From Rhodococcus sp. Z13 (GTDB taxonomy: Bacteria > Actinomycetota > Actinomycetes > Mycobacteriales > Mycobacteriaceae), in contig NZ_CP107551.1 in NCBI RefSeq assembly GCF_025837095.1, positions 3,156,668 to 3,220,667 of the forward strand: a DNA stretch of 64,000 bases, in the 5' to 3' direction. Made by a program: the position numbers and the translations under genes. A model generated the notes under the pieces. That model worked only from the letters and a program-made list of their open reading frames with translations, had not been told where the DNA came from and ran no database searches. Of this stretch, positions 57,108-64,000 are shown piece by piece. How positions within the stretch are numbered: position 1 is the first letter of the stretch; every line of letters begins with the position of its first letter.

Positions 57108-60100
57108 CTAGCGAAAGTCGCGGGATCTACTCGGCATTCGCAGATCCAGATGCTCGAGATGGTCGGCGAGGAGGGTGACGACACCTTCTGCGTTCTGCAA
57201 CCGGCCCCGCACGAGCAGCGCCGAGGCGGTGTGCGCGACGGCGCGGTAGCGCGCCCACAGCCCCACCGAGCACACCACGTTCACCATGCCGGTCTCGTCC
57301 TCGAGGTTGAGGAAAGTGACCCCGCCCGCGGTGGCGGGTCGCTGCCGGTGGGTCACCGCGCCGCCGACGAGGATCCGGGTCCCGTCCGGGACGCGGAGCA
57401 GTTCCGCCGCGGGGATCACGCCGAGTTCGTCGAGCCGGCGGCGCAGGAACTGCGTCGGGTAGCTGTCCGGGGAGATGCCGGTGGCCCAGACGTCGGCCGC
57501 GGCCAGTTCGAGCGCGCTCATCCCGGGCAGCGGCGGGGCCGGGACGGCCGTGCCGACGCCCGGCAACCGTCCGGGGCGTTGCGCGGCGGCGGGGCCGGCG
57601 GCCCACAGCGCTTCACGGCGGCCGGCGCCGAGACCGGAGAACGCACCCGCCGTCGCCAGCGCCTCGACCTGGGCGGTGGTGAGTTCGACGCGGGCGGTCA
57701 GATCGGTCATGGAGGTGTAGGGGCCGTGGGCGCGGCGTTCGGCGACGATCCGTTCGGCGAGGTCGGCGCCGATGTGCCGCACCGTTCCCAGGCCGAGCCG
57801 CACCTCCCGGCCGCCGTTCTCCAGGTCGGCGTGGGCACGGCTCGCGTTCACGTCGGGACCGTGGACGACGACCCCGTGGCGGCGGGCGTCGGCGACGAGC
57901 GATTGCGGCGAGTAGAAACCCATCGGCTGGGCGCGCAGCAGGCCGGCGCAGAAGGCGGCGGGGTGGTGCAGTTTGAACCAGGCCGAGTAGAACACCAGGG
58001 ACGCGAAGCTCTGCGAATGACTTTCGGGGAAGCCGAAGTTCGCGAAGGCACGGAGTTTCTCGTAGATGCGGTCGGCGACCTCGCCGGTGATGTCGTGCAG
58101 ATCCCGCATGCCCTGATAGAGGCGGCCGCGCAGTCGTCCCATCTTTTCCGGCGACCGTTTCGAGCCCATCGCGCGCCGCAACTGGTCGGCCTCCGCCGCG
58201 GTGAAACCGGCGGCGTCGACGGCCATCTGCATGAGCTGCTCCTGGAACAGCGGCACCCCGAGGGTGCGTTCGAGGGCCTTCTCCAAGCAGGGATGGTCGT
58301 AGACGACGGGTTCGAGACCATTGCGCCGCCGGATGTAGGGATGCACCGAACCGCCCTGGATGGGGCCGGGGCGGATGAGCGCCACCTCGATGACCAGATC
58401 GTAGAAGCAGCGGGGTTTCAGGCGGGGCAGGGTGGTCATCTGCGCTCGCGACTCCACCTGGAAGACCCCGACCGAATCGGCGCGGCACAGCATCTCGTAG
58501 ACCGCTTCCTCGGTGAGGTCGAGTCGCGCGAGATCGACTCGGACGCCTTCGTGTTCGGCGACGAGGTCGATCATGTAGTGCAGCGCGGAGAGCATGCCGA
58601 GGCCGAGCAGGTCGAACTTCACCAGTCCCGCGGCGGCGCAGTCGTCCTTGTCCCACTGCAGGACGGTGCGGCCCTCCATGCGGGCCCATTCGACCGGGCA
58701 CACGTCCGCGACCGGACGGTCGCAGATCACCATTCCGCCCGAATGGATTCCGAGATGCCGCGGCAGGCCCTCGATCTGCGCGGCGAGATCGAGGACGGCC
58801 TCGGGGATCCCGGTGTCGTCCTCGCCGCGGATCCCGCTCCACCGTCCGATCCGTTTGCTCCAGGCGTCCTGCTGACCCTGGGAATGACCGAGGGCTCGGG
58901 CCATGTCGCGGACAGCGGACCGCGCCCGGTAGGTGATCACGTTGGCGACCTGGGCGGCGTTGGTGCGACCGTATCTGCGGTAGACGTACTGGATCGCCTC
59001 CTCGCGTCGGTCGGATTCGATGTCGAGGTCGATGTCGGGCGGGCCGTCGCGTTCGGGTGAGAGGAACCGCTCGAACAACAGCTCGTTGCGGACGGGGTCG
59101 ACGTTCGTGATGCCGATGGCATGACAGACCGCGGAGTTGGCGGCGGATCCCCTTCCCTGGCAGAGGATGTCGTTGCGTCTGCAGAACTCGACGATATCGT
59201 GGACGACGAGGAAGTAGCCCGGGAACCCGAGTTCGCCGATGACCGCGAGTTCGTGCTCGATCTGCCGGTAGGCCGCCGGATCGGCCTCGGGTGGCCCGTA
59301 GCGGCGACGCGCGCCCTCGTAGGTGAGTTCGCGCAGCCAGGTGAGTTCGGTGTGCCCGTCGGGCACGTCGAAGGGCGGCAGCTTCGGTGCGACGAGCCGC
59401 AGGTCGAAGGCGCACTCCCGGCCGAGTTCTACTGCTGCGGTGACGACTCCGGGGAAGTCGGCGAACAGCCGCGTCATCTCCTCACCCGACCTCAGGTGCC
59501 CTCCCCCGGTCGGTGGGAGACGCCCGGCGGCGGCGTCGAGGCTCTGCCGGTCGGAGATCGCCGCCATCGCCATCGCGAGTCGGCGTCGTCCCGGATGCGC
59601 GAAATGCGCGGCGGTGGTGGCGATACACGGAAGCCCGTGCCGCTCGGCGATTCCGAACAGGGCGGTGTTGCGTTCGTGATCGTCGGGGTGGCCGTGCCGG
59701 GTGAGTTCGACGGTCACCCGGCCGGCGCCGAAGCGGTCGACGAGATCGCGCAGGGCCGCTTCGGCGGCGGTGATCCCGCCGCGGTCGAGCGCCTGTCGTA
59801 GGTGTCCGCGGCGGCAGCCGGTGAGGATCTGCCAGTGTCCACCGGCCGCGTCGGTGAGCGCGTCGTAGTCGTAGCGGGGTCTGCCCTTCTCACCGCCGGC
59901 GAGGTGGGCGTCGGCGATCTGCCGCGACAACCGGCGGTAGCCCTCCTGCCCGCGGGCGAGGACCAGCAGATGGGCCTCGTCGAGGGACAGTTCCGCTCCG
60001 AAGACGGTGCCGAGACCGAGTTCCCGTGCGGCCTCGGCGAATCGCACCGCGCCGTAGAGGCCGTCGTGGTCGGTGATCGCCACCGCCTCGAGTCCGAGAC

Positions 60101-60356
60101 GCACCGCTTCCTCGACGAGTTCCTCGGGGGTGGAGGCGCCGTCGAGGAAGCTGAACGCCGAGTGGGTGTGCAGGTCGGCGTAGGGCACGACGGGTCCGTC
60201 GGGCCGGGAGACGCGGGGTTCGTAGGCGGCGCGGGTGCGCGTCCAGGCGGGGCTGTCGCCACCGTCGCCGGGATGGTCGGCGTCGCGGCGGGCGGGACGG
60301 CCCGAGAGCACGCGTTCCATCTCCGACCAGGTCGGCGGACCGTTTCCCCATCCCAT
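57108..60356 (-). CDS. dnaE2: error-prone DNA polymerase III alpha subunit DnaE2
   Basis: 1082 residues. PHP domain at the N-terminus (YADLHTHSAFSFLDGASTPEEL, ITDHDGLYGAV), polymerase core with DPVRNELLFERFLSPERDGPPDIDLDIESDRREE (three catalytic Asp), and a C-terminal OB-fold. DnaE2 carries out mutagenic translesion synthesis after DNA damage, normally with ImuA' and ImuB, which are not in this window. ATG at 60356 (MGWGNGPPTW) follows GGAGG; the longer in-frame start is not conserved. Position matches Rv3370c. Confidence 0.96.
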   Translation of the reverse strand: MGWGNGPPTWSEMERVLSGRPARRDADHPGDGGDSPAWTRTRAAYEPRVSRPDGPVVPYADLHTHSAFSFLDGASTPEELVEEAVRLGLEAVAITDHDGLYGAVRFAEAARELGLGTVFGAELSLDEAHLLVLARGQEGYRRLSRQIADAHLAGGEKGRPRYDYDALTDAAGGHWQILTGCRRGHLRQALDRGGITAAEAALRDLVDRFGAGRVTVELTRHGHPDDHERNTALFGIAERHGLPCIATTAAHFAHPGRRRLAMAMAAISDRQSLDAAAGRLPPTGGGHLRSGEEMTRLFADFPGVVTAAVELGRECAFDLRLVAPKLPPFDVPDGHTELTWLRELTYEGARRRYGPPEADPAAYRQIEHELAVIGELGFPGYFLVVHDIVEFCRRNDILCQGRGSAANSAVCHAIGITNVDPVRNELLFERFLSPERDGPPDIDLDIESDRREEAIQYVYRRYGRTNAAQVANVITYRARSAVRDMARALGHSQGQQDAWSKRIGRWSGIRGEDDTGIPEAVLDLAAQIEGLPRHLGIHSGGMVICDRPVADVCPVEWARMEGRTVLQWDKDDCAAAGLVKFDLLGLGMLSALHYMIDLVAEHEGVRVDLARLDLTEEAVYEMLCRADSVGVFQVESRAQMTTLPRLKPRCFYDLVIEVALIRPGPIQGGSVHPYIRRRNGLEPVVYDHPCLEKALERTLGVPLFQEQLMQMAVDAAGFTAAEADQLRRAMGSKRSPEKMGRLRGRLYQGMRDLHDITGEVADRIYEKLRAFANFGFPESHSQSFASLVFYSAWFKLHHPAAFCAGLLRAQPMGFYSPQSLVADARRHGVVVHGPDVNASRAHADLENGGREVRLGLGTVRHIGADLAERIVAERRAHGPYTSMTDLTARVELTTAQVEALATAGAFSGLGAGRREALWAAGPAAAQRPGRLPGVGTAVPAPPLPGMSALELAAADVWATGISPDSYPTQFLRRRLDELGVIPAAELLRVPDGTRILVGGAVTHRQRPATAGGVTFLNLEDETGMVNVVCSVGLWARYRAVAHTASALLVRGRLQNAEGVVTLLADHLEHLDLRMPSRSRDFR

Positions 60357-60483
60357 GCGACACCTCCGGCAGCCCGACCAGTATCGCACACATGTTCGAA
60401 TCCGGTGGTCGCTCGTTCCGCGGACACAAGCACGGTGTCAACCGGTTGTACGTGTCCGGGGCCGCGCGAGGACGCGGGTTCGG

Positions 60484-61389
60484 TCAGTAACCGACGCTCG
60501 GATCGACCCGCGCGAGCAGTTCCTCCCCCTTCAGGAAGCGGCGCACGTTCTCCTCGAGGGTGGGCGCGAAGTTCGCCGTCAGGTGGGTGCGGGTGTTGGC
60601 GATGTGCGGGGTGATCACCGCGTTCTCGAGCTCCCACAACGGATGCCCGGCGGGCAGGGGCTCGGGATCGGTGACGTCGAGCACCGCACCGGCGATCGCA
60701 CCCGTCTTCAGGGCGTCGACCAAGGCGTCGGTGTCGACGAGGTTGCCGCGCGCGACGTTCACCAGCCACGCCGTCTCCGGCATCTCCGTCAGCACCGCGG
60801 CGTCGACGAGCCGGTCGGTCGCGGCGGTCGCGGGAGCGGCGATCACGAAGTGGTCGGCAGTCGACCACACCTCGGCGGCCCGTTCGGCCGGCAGGGTCAC
60901 CTTCGCGCCGTCGACGGGCCGCCCCGACCGGTTGACCGCGACGACCTCGGCGCCGAGCGCGTGCAGACGCGGGATCATGGCGCGGCCGATGCCGCCGCAG
61001 CCGACGATCGCCACAGTGGAGCCGTGCAGGGTCCGGACACGGGGGTCCAGGCGGTCCTTGGTCCACTCCCGGGCGGTCACCGAGGCGTGGAACTGGCGTA
61101 GCCCCACGAGCAGCGCGCCGACGGCGTACTCGGCGACGTTGTCGGCATACACCCCGGACGCGTTCGCCCACATCCGGCGGTCGTCGATCAGACCCGCACG
61201 GAAGAACGGTTCGATACCGGCGAAGGTGAGCTGCACCCATCGCACCCGGTCGGGCAGTTCGGGGAAGTCCTCGGCCCCACCCGTCCAGACGAGGGCGTCG
61301 GCGTCGTCGAGAGCGGAGAGCGTGCCGCCCCCGGCGACGACGGCGGCGGCGAGATGGTCGTCGTGCTCGGGCCCGATGTGGATGCGCAT
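60484..61389 (-). CDS. D-isomer-specific 2-hydroxyacid dehydrogenase
   Basis: 301 residues. NAD site VAIVGCGGIGRAMIPRL; catalytic Arg in NVARGNLVDTDAL, Glu in DVTDPEPLP and His in TPHIANTRT. The first 100 residues are shorter than in phosphoglycerate dehydrogenase. The preferred 2-oxoacid is not readable from sequence. Divergent from the DGPF gene. Confidence 0.87.
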   Translation of the reverse strand: MRIHIGPEHDDHLAAAVVAGGGTLSALDDADALVWTGGAEDFPELPDRVRWVQLTFAGIEPFFRAGLIDDRRMWANASGVYADNVAEYAVGALLVGLRQFHASVTAREWTKDRLDPRVRTLHGSTVAIVGCGGIGRAMIPRLHALGAEVVAVNRSGRPVDGAKVTLPAERAAEVWSTADHFVIAAPATAATDRLVDAAVLTEMPETAWLVNVARGNLVDTDALVDALKTGAIAGAVLDVTDPEPLPAGHPLWELENAVITPHIANTRTHLTANFAPTLEENVRRFLKGEELLARVDPSVGY

Positions 61390-61501
61390 GCCGCGACCCT
61401 AACGGCAGGACGATCGCGGCGGGATGTCGAGATCGGCGGAGCGGCTCCGTCCCAGGAGCGAACACGGCCACAATGGGCCGTACCGCACGGAGGAGAAGAC
61501 C

Positions 61502-61909
61502 ATGGCCAAGTACCTGCTGCTCAAGCACTACCGAGGCGCCCCGGCCGCGGTGAACGACGTACCCATGGATCAGTGGGAGCCGGACGAGGTCTCGGCCCAC
61601 ATCCGGTACATGCAGGATTTCGCCGCCCGTCTCGAGAGCACCGGCGAGTTCGTCGACGCACAGGCGCTCTCCCCGGAGGGCACCTTCGTCCGCTACGACG
61701 GCGAGGGGCGTCCCCCGGTCACCGACGGACCGTTCCCGGAGACGAAGGATCTCATCGCCGGGTGGATGGTGATCGACGTCGACAGCTACGACCGGGCGTT
61801 GGGACTGGCCGCGGAACTGTCGGCCGCGCCGGGAGCGGGCGGGAAGCCGATCCACGAATGGCTCGAGGTGCGCCCGTTCATGTCCGAGCCGCCGACCGTC
61901 ACGGAGTGA
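61502..61909 (+). CDS. YCII-related DGPF-domain protein
   Basis: 135 residues starting MAKYLLLKHYRGA. The DGPFPETKDLIAGWMVIDVDS motif names the DGPF group of the YCII fold. It is the gene usually found beside ECF42 sigma factors, as here, 29 bp upstream. Thought to be a partner or target of that sigma; no enzymatic activity established. Confidence 0.87.
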   Translation: MAKYLLLKHYRGAPAAVNDVPMDQWEPDEVSAHIRYMQDFAARLESTGEFVDAQALSPEGTFVRYDGEGRPPVTDGPFPETKDLIAGWMVIDVDSYDRALGLAAELSAAPGAGGKPIHEWLEVRPFMSEPPTVTE

Positions 61910-61934
61910 CGTCATGGACACCGTCACGGAGTGA
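61895..61934. repeat. 15-bp direct repeat at the DGPF/sigma junction
   Basis: ACCGTCACGGAGTGA at 61895-61909 and 61920-61934, 25 bp apart. The first copy encodes the end of the DGPF protein and its stop; the second lies 3 bp before the TTG of the sigma gene. Confidence 0.8.
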
Positions 61935-61937
61935 GAT

Positions 61938-63077
61938 TTGGACGAGTCGCTGCTGCGCACGCTCGTCCCCGATGTGATCGGCATCCTCGTCCGTCGCGGA
62001 GCGGATTTCGCGTCGGCCGAGGATGCCGTGCAGGACGCGCTCGTCGAAGCCCTGCGGGTGTGGCCGGAGGATCCGCCGCGCGACCCGAAGGGCTGGCTGG
62101 TCGCGGTGGCGTGGCGCAGGTTCCTCGATGCGGTGCGCGCCGACGCGTCCCGCAGGCGCCGGGAGGTCCTCGTCGAGGCGGAGCCCCGGCCCGGACCGGG
62201 CGCACCGGTGGACGACACGCTCGCGTTGTATTTCCTGTGCGCCCACCCTTCGCTCACTCCGGCGTCGGCGGTGGCGCTGACCCTGCGGGCCGTCGGCGGG
62301 CTGACCACCCGGCAGATCGCACAGGCCTATCTCGTTCCGGAAGCGACGATGGCCCAGCGCATCAGCCGGGCCAAGCGCACGATCTCGGAGGTCCGGCTGG
62401 ACCGGCCGGGGGATGTCGCGACGGTACTGCGGGTGCTCTATCTCGTGTTCAACGAGGGTTGTTCGGGTGACGTCGACCTGGCGACCGAGGCCATCCGGCT
62501 CACGCGTCGGCTGGCAGCGGTGATCGACCATCCCGAGGTGTCGGGTCTGCTCGCGCTCATGCTGCTCCACCATGCCCGCCGTCCGGCACGGACCGGGCCG
62601 GACGGCGGTCTCGTCCCGCTCGCCGAACAGGACCGCGGCCTGTGGGACACGGACATGATCGCGGAGGGCGTGGCGGTCCTGCAGGCGGCGCTCGCCCGCG
62701 ACCGGCTCGGGGAGTTCCAGGCGCAGGCGGCCGTCGCCGCCCTGCACGCCGACGCACGCACTGTGGAGGAGACCGACTGGGCGCAGATCGTCGAGTGGTA
62801 CGACGAGCTGCTGCGCTTCACGGACAATCCGGTGGCCCGCCTCAACCGTGCCGTCGCGGTCGGGGAGGCCGAGGGACCGCACGCCGGTCTCGCGGCGCTG
62901 GCGGAGCTCGATCCCGGCCTGCCCCGCTACACGGCGGCCGCGGCGTACCTCCACGAACGTGCCGGCGACCCGGAGAGGGCGGCGCAGCTGTACGCGGAGG
63001 CGGCACGGTTGGCGACGAGCCTTCCCGAGCGGGATCATCTGGTGCGCTGTGCCGCGCGGTTGCGCAACTCTTCCTGA
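61938..63077 (+). CDS. ECF42-type RNA polymerase sigma factor
   Basis: 379 residues, TTG start. Sigma region 2 (FASAEDAVQDALVEALRVWPEDPPRDPKGWLVAVAWRRFLDAVR) and region 4 (LTLRAVGGLTTRQIAQAYLVPEATMAQRISRAKR) occupy the first 170 residues; the remaining ~200 form a TPR-like helical domain (LYLVFNEGCSGD...RLTRRLA, DWAQIVEWYDELLRFTDNPVARLNRAVAVGEAEGP). That fusion and the DGPF neighbour define ECF42. No anti-sigma gene is present, as usual for the group. Confidence 0.9.
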   Translation: MDESLLRTLVPDVIGILVRRGADFASAEDAVQDALVEALRVWPEDPPRDPKGWLVAVAWRRFLDAVRADASRRRREVLVEAEPRPGPGAPVDDTLALYFLCAHPSLTPASAVALTLRAVGGLTTRQIAQAYLVPEATMAQRISRAKRTISEVRLDRPGDVATVLRVLYLVFNEGCSGDVDLATEAIRLTRRLAAVIDHPEVSGLLALMLLHHARRPARTGPDGGLVPLAEQDRGLWDTDMIAEGVAVLQAALARDRLGEFQAQAAVAALHADARTVEETDWAQIVEWYDELLRFTDNPVARLNRAVAVGEAEGPHAGLAALAELDPGLPRYTAAAAYLHERAGDPERAAQLYAEAARLATSLPERDHLVRCAARLRNSS

Positions 63078-63161
63078 GCGCCGGTTCGGGGTTCTCCCCC
63101 ATCGGAAGATCCGGTTCCGCACCGGATGTGCCGACGACGCGGGATCACGAGGATCGTCACC

Positions 63162-64000
63162 GTGAGAGTTCTCGTGCGCCTGCTCGCCGTCCCCCTCGTC
63201 CTCTTCGCGGCCTTCGTGGCCGTCATCGGCGGGCTGGCCGTCCACGCCTGGACGACCCGGGCGGTGGACACGACCGGCCGCGTCGCGTTCGACACTCCCC
63301 TGCGCATCCCGCCCGTGGAGACCGGTACCGTCGATGCCGACGGCACACGCGTGTTCGACCTGACGATGCAGCGCGGCACGAGCGATCTCGGGCACGGCCC
63401 CGGCACCCGGACGTGGGGTGTGAACGGCGATCATCTCGGGCCGACCCTGCGCGCCGAGCGCGGCGAGAAGGTGCGCGTGAACGTCACGAACGCACTCGGT
63501 GAGACGAGCAGCATGCACTGGCACGGCATGCGCCTGCCCGCCGCCATGGACGGTGGTCCGCACCAGCCGATCGAACCGGATACGACCTGGTCGCCGTACT
63601 GGACCGTCGACCAGCCCGCCGCGACCCTCTGGTACCACCCGCATCTGCACGGCTCCACCGCCGCCCATGTGTACCGGGGCGTGGCGGGCATGTTCCTGGT
63701 CGACGAACCCGGTGCGCCGCCTCTCCCGCACGACTACGGCGTCGACGACGTCCCCGTGATCGTGCAGGACAAGCGGTTCGACGGCGATCAGTTCGCGGAG
63801 GACGACGCGATGTTCTCCGATGTCGGGCTCCTCGGCGACGAGATCCTCGTCAACGGCACGCCGCGGCCGTTCCTCGAGGTCGGTACCGAGGCAGTGCGGC
63901 TGCGGGTTCTCAACGCGTCGAACGCACGGGTCTACGACTTCTCCTTCGACACCGGGATGCCCTTCCTGCTCGTCGGCAGCGACGGAGGCCTGCTCGAGCA
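63162..64000 (+). CDS. multicopper oxidase, 3'-truncated by window edge
   Basis: About 279 residues visible, still open at the end. GTG start with GAGGAT upstream. N-terminal hydrophobic segment (LLAVPLVLFAAFVAVIGGLAV, ~residues 5-27), probably a signal or anchor. Copper ligands of domain 1 are seen: SSMHWHGMRLP and LWYHPHLHGS, then ILVNGTPRPFLEVG of domain 2. Resembles CueO-type multicopper oxidases of the cell envelope. The C-terminal ligands lie outside the window. Confidence 0.88.
   Translation, partial: MRVLVRLLAVPLVLFAAFVAVIGGLAVHAWTTRAVDTTGRVAFDTPLRIPPVETGTVDADGTRVFDLTMQRGTSDLGHGPGTRTWGVNGDHLGPTLRAERGEKVRVNVTNALGETSSMHWHGMRLPAAMDGGPHQPIEPDTTWSPYWTVDQPAATLWYHPHLHGSTAAHVYRGVAGMFLVDEPGAPPLPHDYGVDDVPVIVQDKRFDGDQFAEDDAMFSDVGLLGDEILVNGTPRPFLEVGTEAVRLRVLNASNARVYDFSFDTGMPFLLVGSDGGLLE

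Noticed and set aside
57102-59060. 652-codon plus-strand frame opposite dnaE2
   Set aside because: Shadow of dnaE2 third-position GC bias; no recognisable motifs.
59714-62308. 864-codon minus-strand frame crossing dnaE2, the dehydrogenase and the sigma gene
   Set aside because: Spans several well-supported genes out of frame; low-complexity arginine/proline/alanine translation.

Overview
The window is high-GC, gene-dense actinobacterial DNA. An MspA-type porin, EspC-like and NlpC/P60 genes, YbaB-like proteins, DnaE2, a SAM-IV riboswitch and gene order matching my memory of Mycobacterium tuberculosis Rv3303c-Rv3370c (lpdA, amiA1-amiB1, deoD, pmmB, upp, add-deoA-cdd, sdhCDAB, trpS, icd, metX, folD, spoU-like, dnaE2) place it in the Mycobacteriales, most likely Rhodococcus or a close relative. 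No rRNA, tRNA, CRISPR or phage genes were seen.

Layout. 1-13.2 kb: 3' part of glycerol kinase, an LpdA-like flavoprotein, a GGCT-like protein, two M20 amidohydrolases, purine nucleoside phosphorylase, phosphomannomutase, an MspA porin, upp, a small type VII-secretion-like cassette (EspC-like, RipA-type NlpC/P60, two YbaB-like proteins) and an Rv3311-like acidic protein. 13.2-25.3 kb: nucleoside salvage operon cdd-deoA-add, the sdhCDAB operon, a thioesterase/HxlR pair, LapA-like and YihY membrane proteins, trpS, xthA and a MarR regulator.

25.4-48.4 kb is an accessory block inserted between conserved core genes and bordered on its left by an IS1380-family element. It is a catabolic cluster of 18 genes in five transcription units: acyl-CoA ligase, two class III CoA-transferases, two short citrate-synthase/citryl-CoA-lyase-like proteins, a flavin monooxygenase and its flavin reductase, a three-component P450 system, a two-subunit intradiol dioxygenase, enoyl-CoA hydratase-like protein, thioesterase, MmgE/PrpD, aconitase, two MHS-type transporters and an IclR regulator. 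A near-identical palindrome, TTGACwwGTCAA, lies at or beside promoters of these units. The gene set suggests an aromatic compound is hydroxylated or demethylated, ring-cleaved to a tricarboxylate, and then finished by citrate-like chemistry (hydration, CoA transfer, retro-Claisen cleavage) rather than by the usual beta-ketoadipate enzymes, none of which is present here. The substrate cannot be read from the sequence.

48.4-64 kb returns to core genes: an unknown membrane protein, NADP isocitrate dehydrogenase, metX behind a SAM-IV riboswitch and two overlapping tiny ORFs (the first Cys-rich, with its Shine-Dalgarno complementary to its own 3' part), DUF3017, folD, DUF488, a GNAT acetyltransferase broken by an exact 14-bp tandem duplication, trmL-like methyltransferase, rhodanese, DUF4349 lipoprotein, dnaE2, a 2-hydroxyacid dehydrogenase, a DGPF/ECF42 sigma pair and the 5' part of a multicopper oxidase.
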